DNA of 45,278 nucleotides from Bradyrhizobium sp. LHD-71 (GTDB taxonomy: Bacteria; Pseudomonadota; Alphaproteobacteria; Rhizobiales; Xanthobacteraceae). Positions 16,918-25,380 of this stretch are shown here, piece by piece. A program made the position numbers and the translations under genes. How positions within the stretch are numbered: position 1 is the stretch's first letter; each line of letters starts with the position of its first letter. The stretch is taken from positions 1-45,278 of the forward strand of contig NZ_JAVIFX010000046.1 of the NCBI RefSeq assembly GCF_031157255.1. Reading direction: 5' to 3'. Under the pieces are notes generated by a model, which was not told where the DNA came from, searched no databases, and saw only the letters and a list, made by a program, of their open reading frames with translations.

Positions 16918-18543
16918 ATGCAGACACTCATGATTCCGTTCACACCGCGCTATTTCGTCCTGACCGCGTGCGCGGTCGCGACAGTGGTGCTGTTCCTGAT
17001 CGCCCTCGAAAGCTTCAAGGCCTTCGAGATCGTCATTATTCCGCTGCTGATCTTCGGCGGCCTGACGCTGGTCGGTATCCGCGATCTGCTGCAGAAGCGG
17101 CATGCCGTCCTGCGCAACTATCCGATCTCCGCGCATATTCGCTTCCTGCTCGAAAGCATCCGTCCGGAGATGCGGCAATACTTCTTCGAGAGCGAGAAGG
17201 ACGGCACGCCGTTCAGCCGCGACGCACGTGCGCTGGTCTATCAGCGCGCCAAGGTCGATCTCGACAAGCGTCCGTTCGGCACCCAGTACAATGTGTATCA
17301 GGAGGGCTACGAGTGGGTGAATCACTCGGTGGCGCCGAAGCCGATCGCGACGGAGAAGTTTCGCATCACGGTCGGCGGTCCGGATTGCAAGAAGCCGTAT
17401 TCGGCATCCGTCTTCAACATCTCGGCCATGAGCTTCGGTTCGCTCAGTGCAAACGCTATCCGCGCGCTGAACGGCGGGGCCAAGAAAGGCAATTTCGCGC
17501 ACGACACCGGCGAGGGCGGGGTGAGCCCTTATCACCGTGAAAATGGCGGCGACCTGATCTGGGAGGTCGGTTCAGGCTATTTCGGCTGCCGCACACGCGA
17601 TGCGATGTTCGACCCGGAAAAATTCGTCAAGATCGCCAGCGAAGATCAGGTCAAGATGATCGAGGTGAAGATCAGCCAGGGCGCCAAGCCGGGTCATGGC
17701 GGCGTGCTGCCGGCGGCGAAGGTCTCCAAGGAGATCGCTGCGATCCGCGGCATCGAGCTCGGGGAAGACTGCATCTCGCCGCCGCGACACAGCGCATTCT
17801 CGACGCCGATCGAAATGATGCAGTTCATCGCCGAGTTGCGCCGGCTGACGGATGGAAAGCCGGTCGGTTTCAAGCTGTGCATTGGCCACCCCTGGGAGTT
17901 TCTGTCGATCTGCAAGGCGATGCTGGAAACCAAGGTCTATCCTGATTTCATCGTCGTCGACGGCAAGGAAGGCGGCACCGGCGCGGCACCCCTCGAATTC
18001 ATGGATCATCTCGGCATGCCGATGCGCGAGGGCGTGAATTTCGTTCACAACGCGCTGGTCGGCATTAATGCACGCGACCGCGTCCGCATTGGAACATCGG
18101 GCAAGATCGCAACTGCCTTCGACATCTCCCGCGCGATGGCGCTCGGCGCGGACTGGTGCAATTCCGCGCGTGGCTTCATGTTTTCGCTGGGGTGCATCCA
18201 GTCGCTGAGCTGCCATACGGACAAGTGTCCGACCGGCGTCGCCACCCAGGATCCGATCCGCGGCCGTGCGCTCTACGTCCCCGACAAGACCGAGCGGGTC
18301 TATAATTTCCATCACTTTACGCTGCACGCCCTGGCGGAGCTCACCGCGGCAGCCGGCTTCACGCATCCGAACGAGATGCGGCCGATCCACTTCACCCGCC
18401 GCGTCTCGAATTCGGAAGTGATGTCGTTCGAGCGCCTCTATCCGTCATTGCGTGCGGGCGAGCTGCTCGAAGGCACGTCGGACGCACGCTACAAGGATGC
18501 CTGGGCGATGGCGCGGCCGGACAGCTTTTCGGCGAAGGTGTGA
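16918..18543 (+). CDS. Membrane-anchored FMN-binding glutamate synthase-like protein
   Basis: 541-aa protein with ATG 16918 chosen as start (GAGGG just upstream). Two N-terminal membrane segments, VLTACAVATVVLFLIAL and FEIVIIPLLIFGGLTLVGI, precede a large glutamate-synthase domain 2 module. Visible are SAMSFGSLSANAIRALNGGA, DTGEGGVSPYH, KPGHGGVLPAAKV, the FMN region GTSGKIATAFDISRAMALGA, and cysteines C426, C432 and C437 in C-x5-C-x4-C, the 3Fe-4S pattern of GltS-type synthases. The amidotransferase domain is missing. It probably is an FMN/Fe-S oxidoreductase at the inner membrane, but its substrate is unknown and glutamate synthesis should not be assumed. It follows the panE remnant on the same strand. 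Confidence 0.9.
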   Translation: MQTLMIPFTPRYFVLTACAVATVVLFLIALESFKAFEIVIIPLLIFGGLTLVGIRDLLQKRHAVLRNYPISAHIRFLLESIRPEMRQYFFESEKDGTPFSRDARALVYQRAKVDLDKRPFGTQYNVYQEGYEWVNHSVAPKPIATEKFRITVGGPDCKKPYSASVFNISAMSFGSLSANAIRALNGGAKKGNFAHDTGEGGVSPYHRENGGDLIWEVGSGYFGCRTRDAMFDPEKFVKIASEDQVKMIEVKISQGAKPGHGGVLPAAKVSKEIAAIRGIELGEDCISPPRHSAFSTPIEMMQFIAELRRLTDGKPVGFKLCIGHPWEFLSICKAMLETKVYPDFIVVDGKEGGTGAAPLEFMDHLGMPMREGVNFVHNALVGINARDRVRIGTSGKIATAFDISRAMALGADWCNSARGFMFSLGCIQSLSCHTDKCPTGVATQDPIRGRALYVPDKTERVYNFHHFTLHALAELTAAAGFTHPNEMRPIHFTRRVSNSEVMSFERLYPSLRAGELLEGTSDARYKDAWAMARPDSFSAKV

Positions 18544-18552
18544 AGGACGCGA

Positions 18553-18610
18553 AGAGGGAGCAGCGAATGGCCGGTGAGCGAACTATTCGCCACTCGCCAT
18601 TTGCGACTTG
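18553..18610. repeat. GCGAATGG-type imperfect palindrome
   Basis: Between the convergent genes ending at 18543 and 18617, GGGAGCAGCGAATGG and GGTGAGCGAA face TTCGCCACTCGCCATT, forming an imperfect inverted repeat. The same wording (GAGTGGCGAATAG) recurs at 32278-32368. It looks like a decayed member of a short dispersed repeat family. Confidence 0.5.
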
Positions 18611-18616
18611 CTCGCC

Positions 18617-19015
18617 TCACTTCTTCGGCACGAAGGCCGTCACCTCGATCTCTACTTTCGCACGCGCGTCGACCAGCCCCGAAATATAGAGCAGCGTCGA
18701 AGGCGGAAAGTTCTTGCCCAGCGTGTCCTTCCACGCCGCACCGATACCGGCGCCTGCCGCTTCGTATTCGTTTCGGTTGGTGATGTACCAGACGAGACGG
18801 ACGATATGTTCGGGGCCGGCGCCCGCTTCCTTGAGCAGGCGGACAATGCGTTCCAGCGCGACCCGCACCTGCGCCGCGATGTCGTCGGAATAACCGTCGT
18901 CGGCATTGTGGCCGGTCTGGCCCGCGAGCACGATCCACTGACCGGGCGCGTCGACGGTCACGCCATGAGAAAAGCCGCGGGGCCTTGGCCAATCGGCAGG
19001 TTGCAGAACCGGCAT
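18617..19015 (-). CDS. Rid family (YjgF/YER057c/UK114) protein
   Basis: 132-aa protein, start at 19015 behind GGAGAACAACC. The fold signature is visible in IVLAGQTGHNADDGYSDDIAAQV, VRLVWYITNRNEYE and the end KVEIEVTAFVPKK. In RidA itself an Arg in P-A-R-S (E. coli Arg105) is needed for 2-aminoacrylate deamination; here the aligned stretch reads PPSTLLYISGLV, with Ser/Thr instead of Arg. It therefore probably belongs to another Rid subgroup, often found in catabolic operons, and may not deaminate enamines. It is convergent with the FMN protein gene and divergent from the MBL-fold gene. Confidence 0.85.
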   Translation of the reverse strand: MPVLQPADWPRPRGFSHGVTVDAPGQWIVLAGQTGHNADDGYSDDIAAQVRVALERIVRLLKEAGAGPEHIVRLVWYITNRNEYEAAGAGIGAAWKDTLGKNFPPSTLLYISGLVDARAKVEIEVTAFVPKK

Positions 19016-19207
19016 GGTTGTTCTCCGTTGTTGTTCCGATCGAGCCGCTCCCGACCAGCTCATCGATGCATCATAACGTTGACGAGCTTGAAGGCAATTC
19101 GGCAAGTCGACCGCCGTCTCTCACGAAGGATTGCTGATGCCGTTCCGTGCGATGCGTGGTAGATCGCATTCAGGCAAGGCCAATGAGCACGGCCCAAGGA
19201 GAACCGC

Positions 19208-20053
19208 ATGTCTCGGCTCGTGGTGCTGACGGTCCGGTTTCTGTCGCTGGCCTTGCTTGCCGTGTCGGCTGCGTCCGCAGCGCGCGCCGAGGGGCGCACG
19301 GCCAGCGAGTGCCTTGCGGTCGCGCAGCGCCTGCCTGGCGTGATCTTTGCACGCTACGGCGCCACGGCCGCCGCGGCCTCGAGCGTGACGATCACCTATG
19401 TGGGTCATTCAACCTATCAGATCGAGACACCGGCCGATGTGGTGATCGCCACAGACTACAACGGCGTCTATCGTCCGCCGCGGCTTCCCACCGTCGTGAC
19501 GATGAATCGCGCGCATACGACGCACTACACGTTGAACCCCGATCCGCGCATCGCGCATGTGCTGCACGGTTGGGCCGACGAGGGGGCTGCGAAACATGCA
19601 GTGACGGTCGGCGACGTGTTCATCCGCAACGTTCCGACCGACATCCGCAATTTTCGCGCTTATGGATTTGGCCGCGGCGACCTGGATCTGCCGATGCAGA
19701 AGGACGGCAACTCGATCTTCATCTTCGAAGTGGCGGGCCTGTGCATCGGCCATCTCGGCCACCTGCACCACAAGCTGGACGAGAGCCATATTGCCGCCAT
19801 CGGCCGCCTCGACGTGTTGATGGTGCCGATCGACGACAGCGTGACGATGACGATCGACGGCATGGCTGAGATCGTCAAGCGGCTGCGCGCGTCGATCGTG
19901 CTGCCGATGCACCGCCTCGGCACGCCGTTGCAGGAGTTTGTCGGCCGCGTCCGTGGGCAGTTCGAGGTCGACCTGAAGGCCGACCGGTCCTTTTCCGTAT
20001 CCCTCGATTCGCTGCCAAAGGCGCCGACCGTGGTGATTCTCGACGGGGTCTGA
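19208..20053 (+). CDS. Exported MBL-fold metallo-hydrolase-like protein
   Basis: 281-aa protein with AAGGAG 6 nt upstream of ATG 19208. Residues 1-27 form a signal peptide (basic start, hydrophobic FLSLALLAVSAASA, then ARAEG), so export is likely. The body has the UlaG-like beta-lactamase fold: YVGHSTYQIETPADVVIATD, GNSIFIFEVAGLCIGHLGHL and LPMHRLGTP. The canonical HxHxDH metal motif is degenerate, reading RAHTTH, with the first His and the Asp replaced; downstream His residues remain. It may bind one metal or none. A 95-nt gap separates it from the glycosyltransferase, so co-transcription is possible. Confidence 0.82.
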   Translation: MSRLVVLTVRFLSLALLAVSAASAARAEGRTASECLAVAQRLPGVIFARYGATAAAASSVTITYVGHSTYQIETPADVVIATDYNGVYRPPRLPTVVTMNRAHTTHYTLNPDPRIAHVLHGWADEGAAKHAVTVGDVFIRNVPTDIRNFRAYGFGRGDLDLPMQKDGNSIFIFEVAGLCIGHLGHLHHKLDESHIAAIGRLDVLMVPIDDSVTMTIDGMAEIVKRLRASIVLPMHRLGTPLQEFVGRVRGQFEVDLKADRSFSVSLDSLPKAPTVVILDGV

Positions 20054-20148
20054 TCCCCGTGCAAAGAGTTCCTGGCTGTACTGGCCTCGGCGGGCGACCT
20101 CTGTTATCCGGCACTCCGACGACTTCGCCCGGAATCCAAGGAAGCCCT

Positions 20149-21246
20149 TTGAACAGCGTGGATTCGACGCCGCAGCTTTCGATTGTCGTGCCGACCTTCA
20201 ATGAGCGGGAGAATGTCTCCGTTCTGCTTGAACGGCTGGGCACGGTGCTCGCGGAGGAGGCGTGGGAGGTCATCTTCGTCGATGACAACTCGCCGGACGA
20301 GACATGGGCCGTGTTGCGAGCGCTTGCGCTGAAGGACCCCAGGGTTCGCTGTCTGCGGCGCATCGGGCGGCGCGGATTGTCGGGCGCCTGCATCGAGGGC
20401 ATGCTGATCTCGAGTTCCCCCTTCGTCGCCGTCATGGACGCCGACCTGCAGCACGATGAAGCCAGGCTGCCGGACATGCTGAATGCGTTGCGCAGCGGTC
20501 GCGCCGATCTCGTGATCGGCAGCCGCTACATCGATGGCGGCAGCGTCGACAGCTTCAGCCGCCGCCGGCTCGGTTTCAGTCGGTTGGCAACGATGCTCGC
20601 GAAGGCGCTCCTGAGCATCAAGGTGACCGATCCGATGAGCGGCTTCTTCATGATGCGACGCCAGGCGTTCGAGGACATTGCGCCGAAGTTGTCGGTCCAG
20701 GGCTTCAAGATCCTGCTGGACATTATCGTCTCGGGACGCAACCGGCTGCGCGTCGTAGAGCTGCCTTACGAATTTCGTTCGCGCATGCTGGGCGACAGCA
20801 AGCTCGATTCGCTTGTCGCGCTGGATTTCATTGGCCTTTTGCTGTCGAAGCTGACCGGCGATCTGATCTCGCTTCGTTTTCTGCTCTTCGCGCTGGTCGG
20901 ATCGATCGGCCTGGTCACGCATTTCGCGACCCTGTATTTCGCGCTGTACACCGGCCTGGACTTTCCGGCCTCGCAATCAATTGCTTCCGTGGTCGCAATG
21001 ACCGGAAACTTCATTCTCAATAACCTTTTGACCTACCGCGATCAAAGGCTGCGTGGCTGGGCGTTCATCCGCGGATTGCTGTTGTTCTACGGCGTCTGCG
21101 GGATTGGACTGATTGCCAATGTGGGCATCGCCTCGTCGGTCTTCGCGCAGCGTTCGGTCTGGTGGCTTGCGGGCGCAGCCGGTGCGCTGGTCGGCGTGAT
21201 GTGGAACTATGCCATGTCCAGTTTTCTCGTCTGGCGGCGACGCTGA
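20149..21246 (+). CDS. GT2 glycosyltransferase fused to GtrA-like membrane domain
   Basis: About 365 aa from TTG 20149 (AAGGAAG upstream); a GTG at 20059 would add 30 less convincing residues. The N-terminal catalytic domain is DPM1/polyprenol-phosphate-sugar type: SIVVPTFNERENV, VDDNSPDETW, DADLQHDEARLP and IGSRYIDGG. The C-terminal third (about residues 235-360) has four membrane segments with VGSIGLVTHFATLYFAL and TGNFILNNLLTYRD, the GtrA family. Such fusions transfer a sugar (often mannose or glucose) from a nucleotide donor to undecaprenyl phosphate at the inner membrane. The neighbouring polytopic protein on the opposite strand could use the lipid-linked sugar, which is inference. Confidence 0.9.
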   Translation: MNSVDSTPQLSIVVPTFNERENVSVLLERLGTVLAEEAWEVIFVDDNSPDETWAVLRALALKDPRVRCLRRIGRRGLSGACIEGMLISSSPFVAVMDADLQHDEARLPDMLNALRSGRADLVIGSRYIDGGSVDSFSRRRLGFSRLATMLAKALLSIKVTDPMSGFFMMRRQAFEDIAPKLSVQGFKILLDIIVSGRNRLRVVELPYEFRSRMLGDSKLDSLVALDFIGLLLSKLTGDLISLRFLLFALVGSIGLVTHFATLYFALYTGLDFPASQSIASVVAMTGNFILNNLLTYRDQRLRGWAFIRGLLLFYGVCGIGLIANVGIASSVFAQRSVWWLAGAAGALVGVMWNYAMSSFLVWRRR

Positions 21247-21275
21247 CGGTCGCATGCCTGTTCGTCGGCATCGAA

Positions 21276-22388
21276 TCAGAACGGCTTGGTCGTTCCGACG
21301 CGCGGAATGATGCTGACAATCCAGCCAAGTCGCTGGGCAGTCTGATCATCGCCGGCAAAGGCAGGAACCTCGCGCGCCGGGAGCGCCTTCACCGCGAACA
21401 GGATCAAGATCATGCACGTTGCCCAGTCCGATATGAATCGTGCGTAGTCGAATACGACGCCGAGCATGATCAGGTAACCAAGGCCGACGAGCACGATGGC
21501 TGTGTAGACGAGCTGCTGATGCACCGGCTCGCGCAGGCCGCGGATCGTCCGGTTGAAATAGCTGATCAACGGCAGATGCAGCGCGATCAGCGCTGCGTAA
21601 ATCGGAAACCGCAGCGCATTGGCCGGCATCACGATCCACGTGTCGGCAATCTCCTCGGCCAGGGTGCGGTAGTACATGTACGAGGTCAGTTTGATGTCCG
21701 GATGGGCCATTCGCGAACGCAGGTAAGCGTCGAACTCCTGCAGCGAGACCGGCGCCGCCCCCCAGAACTGGGCGGCTAAGAAGGCGAGGCCGAGACCGGC
21801 CAGAAAGGCGCTCGCCAGAACGAAATCCGCGACGCTCAAAGCGCGGTTGAGATGGTGGCGCAGCGCGACGATCACGATGATCGTCGGCACATACATCAGC
21901 ATATGAATGTGATGGATGGCGATCAGAACGATCGATCCGGCGCCCGCTGCAATCACATACCATCTGGAGCGTGCGGGAACGAGCAACAGGCCGATCGCCA
22001 GCAGGCAGCCGTAAATATCAAAGTAGCCGAGCGTCTGAATGAAGTTCTTCAGGAAGAACGGCGAGCCCGCGGTGAAAACCAGCAACGGCAGGTTCTCGTC
22101 CTTGAAGCCGAAGGTGCGGTCGAACAGCTTGAGGAAAAGCAGAAGCGTCGCGAGCCAGACGAGGCCGCCGAGAACGTAGGGCGCCCATAACGGCAGAACG
22201 GGGAACACAAGACCGACGATTGCGCCGACCAGGGCACGCCTGATGAATCCGAAATGATAGTCGGCAAGATGCTGGGTGTACTGCGCCGCAGGAATGGTCA
22301 GCGTGACCTTATAGACGAACAGCAGCGTCATCACGGCGACGTTGAGTGCAAGCATGCGCCGCCAGGCCGTACGTGCCGATGATTGCAT
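21276..22388 (-). CDS. Polytopic inner-membrane protein, possibly GT-C-like
   Basis: 370-aa hydrophobic protein with about nine predicted membrane segments, for example LNVAVMTLLFVYKVTLTI, LVGAIVGLVFPVLPLW, YVLGGLVWLATLLLFLKLF, WYVIAAGAGSIVLIAI and LVYTAIVLVGLGYLIML. The first outside loop holds QHLADYHFGFIRRALVG, where the Asp near the membrane recalls the acidic catalytic residue of GT-C glycosyltransferases. I do not recognise a named family. Its 3' end is 29 nt from that of the GT2-GtrA gene, so the two are convergent neighbours. Function is unassigned; a lipid-linked sugar transferase is one possibility. Confidence 0.75.
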   Translation of the reverse strand: MQSSARTAWRRMLALNVAVMTLLFVYKVTLTIPAAQYTQHLADYHFGFIRRALVGAIVGLVFPVLPLWAPYVLGGLVWLATLLLFLKLFDRTFGFKDENLPLLVFTAGSPFFLKNFIQTLGYFDIYGCLLAIGLLLVPARSRWYVIAAGAGSIVLIAIHHIHMLMYVPTIIVIVALRHHLNRALSVADFVLASAFLAGLGLAFLAAQFWGAAPVSLQEFDAYLRSRMAHPDIKLTSYMYYRTLAEEIADTWIVMPANALRFPIYAALIALHLPLISYFNRTIRGLREPVHQQLVYTAIVLVGLGYLIMLGVVFDYARFISDWATCMILILFAVKALPAREVPAFAGDDQTAQRLGWIVSIIPRVGTTKPF

Positions 22389-22561
22389 GGAATGTGGAGC
22401 CTTGCGATTCGAAGGCTGCCATCATGCCAGTCGTGGAAGGCAAATGTATGCAAATATAGTCGCCGGGCCGGAATCTACTGCTCCGGACACGTTGAATCTC
22501 TCCGAAAATCGCGGGCCGATGGATGGAAAAATCGGCCGGGCGTGCTAAATCGTCCCGGTGC

Positions 22562-22638
<77 letters not shown>

Positions 22639-22691
22639 GCCTTCGGCCAGGAGGACGAACACCGCGACGTCCCGACCAACGTTGCCGGGAC

Positions 22692-24248
22692 TCAGCTCAC
22701 CAGCCGCTCCCGGTTTTCCCAGAACGGCCTGCGCAGTTCGCGTTTGAGAATCTTGCCGGCTCCGGAGAGCGGCAACGGGCTCTCGCTGATGTCGACGCTG
22801 CGCGGGCATTTGTATCCGGCGATCAGCGTCTTGCAGAATTCGATCAGTTCGGCGGCCGAGACCTGCGCGCCGCTTCTCGGGACGACGACGGCATGAACCT
22901 GTTCGCCCCATTGCTCGTTCGGAATTCCGATCACGGCGCACTGCGCGACCGCGGGATGCTGTGCAATCGCGTTCTCGACTTCGACCGAATAGATATTCTC
23001 GCCGCCGGAAATGATCATGTCCTTGACCCGGTCGACGACGTAGATGAACCCATCCTCATCCATATAGCCGCCGTCGCCGGTGTGCATCCAGCCGTCGACA
23101 ACGGCTTTCGCGGTCTCTTCGGGGCGCTCCCAATAGCCGATCATGACGTTGTCCCCGCGCGCCACGATCTCGCCGACCGTGCCATAGGGCACCGGCCGGT
23201 CGTCCGGATCGACGATACGGACCTCGCAGCCGAGCGTGGCTCGGCCGGCGCCTCGATGCCGGCCCTTGTCGCGTCCCTCGCCGATGTGCTCGTTCCAGTG
23301 CAGCAGCGTCGCAATCGGCGACAATTCGGTCATGCCGTAGGCCTGTGTGAATCGCGCATTCGGAAGCGCCGCCATGGCCCGGCGAAGCACGGCGTCGCTG
23401 ATCGGCGACGCGCCATAGGTTACATTCTTCAGTGACGACATATCGTAGGAGCCGAGCGCGGGATGATCGACCAGCATCTGGATCATCGTCGGAACCAGAA
23501 GCACGTCGGTAACGCGCTCGGCCTGTACCGCGGCCATCACGCTCTCCGGCGCGAACGCTTGGATGACGACGTTGGAGCCGCCGCTGAGCAAGAGAGAATA
23601 CATGGCTGCGCCGTTGGCGAGGTGAAACATTGGTGCGGCATGGAGATACGTCGCCGAAGCCTGAAAAAGGCCTTCGCCAAGCGCATTCAACGCATTGGCC
23701 ATCAAGTTGCCGTGGCTCAGCATCACTCCTTTGGAGCGGCCGGTGGTGCCGCCGGTGTAGAAGATGCCCGCGAGATCGGCGCTGGTGCGCATCGCGTCCG
23801 GTATCGGCTCGCTTCGCGCCAACAGCGCCTCATAGCCCTCCATTCCGGCCGGGACGTCGCCGTCATCGGCATAGACGAGTTTCAGACCGGCAGCGGTCGC
23901 CGCCAGACCCGTGCCTGTCGATGCGAATGCCTTGTCGACAACCAACACCACCGCGCGGCAATCGCGCAGGGCATCCTCGTTTTCGAGCGGGCTCCATCTG
24001 ATATTGAGTGGAACGATCACCGCGCCCGCCCACGCGGTCGCTAGGTAGAGCTCGAGATAGCGGTCGGAATTGAGCGAGAGCACGGCGACGCGCTCACCGG
24101 GATTTGCCCCGAGCGCACGAAGGCCGGCCGCCAGTCGCGAGACCCGTTCTCCGACCTCGCGCCAGTTCCGCCGCCTGTCGCCAAACACAGCGGCAAGGCC
24201 GTTGGGGTTGATCTGCAGAGCGCGACGCAATCCTTGCGTGGTGTTCAT
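22692..24248 (-). CDS. Fatty-acid/acyl-CoA ligase (AMP-binding)
   Basis: 518-aa ANL-superfamily enzyme of full length. The AMP-binding P-loop is FYTGGTTGRSKGVM, followed by the A5 motif AYGMTELSP, MHTGDGGYMDEDG, VDRVKDMIISGGENIYSVEVE at the domain hinge, and the C-terminal catalytic lysine in GAGKILKREL. It converts a carboxylic acid, ATP and CoA to acyl-CoA, AMP and pyrophosphate in the cytoplasm. The N-terminal MNTTQGLRRALQINPNG type is common in bacterial medium- or long-chain ligases. It lies 19 nt after a TetR gene on the same strand, which likely forms an operon with it and regulates it. Chain length and acid identity are not readable. Confidence 0.94.
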   Translation of the reverse strand: MNTTQGLRRALQINPNGLAAVFGDRRRNWREVGERVSRLAAGLRALGANPGERVAVLSLNSDRYLELYLATAWAGAVIVPLNIRWSPLENEDALRDCRAVVLVVDKAFASTGTGLAATAAGLKLVYADDGDVPAGMEGYEALLARSEPIPDAMRTSADLAGIFYTGGTTGRSKGVMLSHGNLMANALNALGEGLFQASATYLHAAPMFHLANGAAMYSLLLSGGSNVVIQAFAPESVMAAVQAERVTDVLLVPTMIQMLVDHPALGSYDMSSLKNVTYGASPISDAVLRRAMAALPNARFTQAYGMTELSPIATLLHWNEHIGEGRDKGRHRGAGRATLGCEVRIVDPDDRPVPYGTVGEIVARGDNVMIGYWERPEETAKAVVDGWMHTGDGGYMDEDGFIYVVDRVKDMIISGGENIYSVEVENAIAQHPAVAQCAVIGIPNEQWGEQVHAVVVPRSGAQVSAAELIEFCKTLIAGYKCPRSVDISESPLPLSGAGKILKRELRRPFWENRERLVS

Positions 24249-24267
24249 CGTTTCCCCTCCTGATCAT

Positions 24268-24936
24268 TTACCTTTTTCGACGGATTGAGGCCGTCTTCTT
24301 CGTCGGTCGTGCCGCCAGCCCCTCAGTGAGCCGGTCCGTGAACTCATCTGCGATGGCTGCAGGTGGCATCGCCCCGTCGCGCTGAAACCAATGACCGATC
24401 CAGTTCAGTGAACCGGCAATGGCGAATGCGGTCAGCTTGGGATCGCACGGTTTGATCGATCCGTCCTTGATGCCGTCGGCGATATACTTCCGAAACGTCC
24501 GGTCGATGCTTTTCTTGCCGGCGCGCACGATCGCCCGGTTCTCTTCGGACAGGTCGCGCGGATCGAATCGCACCAGGCTGGCGCCATAGTCGTCCGCCAT
24601 GTTTTCAGCATAGGCGCGCACCAGTTGCCGCAACTTGACGAGGCCGCTGCCGCCGCGGGCGTTGATCTCGGCGATGAAGCCGTCGACCCGCTCCTGCCCG
24701 AGAGCCCAGCACTCGAACAGGATCTCTTCCTTGCTGCGGAAGTAATTGTAAAGCGCGGGCTTGGTGATGTTCAGCCGTTCAGCGACCGCGTTCAACGTGG
24801 CGCGATGATAGCCCTGTTCGAGAAACAACTGGACCGCGGTCCGCAGCACGGCGTCGCGCTTCTCGTCGCGGGCGCGGCGGCGACTTTCGAACGGCAACCA
24901 GGGAGAGGAATCGGAAGAGGGAGGCCGCGCATCCAT
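24268..24936 (-). CDS. TetR family transcriptional regulator
   Basis: 222-aa regulator. The HTH spans about residues 27-73 (AVQLFLEQGYHRATLNAVAERL, then NITKPALYNYFRSKEEIL), a standard TetR N-terminus. The C-terminal part with DGSIKPCDPKLTAFAIAGSLNWIGHW resembles KstR2-like and TetR_C_33 ligand domains, which often bind acyl-CoA. It is the first gene of a probable operon with the acyl-CoA ligase 19 nt downstream and is divergent from a decayed thiolase, so control of an acid-activation and beta-oxidation set is likely. A spaced inverted repeat at 24970-25008, just upstream, could be its operator. Confidence 0.93.
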   Translation of the reverse strand: MDARPPSSDSSPWLPFESRRRARDEKRDAVLRTAVQLFLEQGYHRATLNAVAERLNITKPALYNYFRSKEEILFECWALGQERVDGFIAEINARGGSGLVKLRQLVRAYAENMADDYGASLVRFDPRDLSEENRAIVRAGKKSIDRTFRKYIADGIKDGSIKPCDPKLTAFAIAGSLNWIGHWFQRDGAMPPAAIADEFTDRLTEGLAARPTKKTASIRRKR

Positions 24937-24969
24937 CGTTTCCGCCTGTCTCGATTAACTCACGCACGT

Positions 24970-25008
24970 AAATTACCCGCAGGAAAGATAAAGTCCATCA
25001 GGTAATTT
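24970..25008. promoter_or_regulatory. Spaced inverted repeat in tetR-thiolase divergent region
   Basis: AAATTACC (24970-24977) and GGTAATTT (25001-25008) are perfect 8-bp inverted arms separated by 23 nt. They are AT-rich against a GC-rich background and lie 34-72 nt upstream of the tetR start and just before the thiolase relic. The arms could be half-sites for a dimeric repressor, although the spacing is wider than usual for TetR operators. Confidence 0.45.
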
Positions 25009-25016
25009 ATGATGAG

Positions 25017-25138
25017 ATGATGTCGCCTCGAGCCAATGTTGCCGGTGTCGGCATGATCCCGTTCGTCAAGCCAGGCACCAGTGCGCTGTATCACGTGATG
25101 GGTCTGAGGCAGCAAGGCTGGCGCTTGCCGATGCCGGA
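25017..25138 (+). pseudogene. Truncated thiolase (acetyl-CoA acetyltransferase) relic
   Basis: From ATG 25017 the frame reads MMSPRANVAGVGMIPFVKPG then TSALYHVMG, which matches the N-terminus of thiolase/SCP-x-type lipid-transfer proteins. At about 25103 one base appears lost: in the shifted frame the next codons read SEAARLALADAG (25103-25138), again thiolase. Restoring one base gives GAEAARLALADAG. Nothing thiolase-like follows, and the remaining 350 or so codons, including the active-site Cys and His, are missing. This is a decayed stub, divergent from tetR, suggesting the TetR regulon once included a thiolase gene here. Confidence 0.75.
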
Positions 25139-25380
25139 GGTCGCGAACCGAGAGCGCGCCGGCTCTCGGCTTGAGGCAGGCCGCGCGAGTATGAGTGCTG
25201 AAGCGTCAGGCTGACACGACGAACGGGGCTGCAAAGCTCCCGAACCGAATAGCCGGTGATGAAATACGCTCGCCGCGCACTCTCAAGCTGCTATACTGCA
25301 ACCATAAGAAGACGGACAGCGACTGGGACCCAGGTTCCGGATCGCCGCAATGACTTGTTGGCTCATCCGCGGGAGGAAAC
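25139..25380. other. Gap without recognised gene
   Basis: No convincing coding frame. TATACT at 25292-25297 could be a -10 element for the binding-protein gene at 25381, but no matching -35 was seen. The ribosome-binding site GGGAGGA just before 25381 is clear. Confidence 0.4.
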
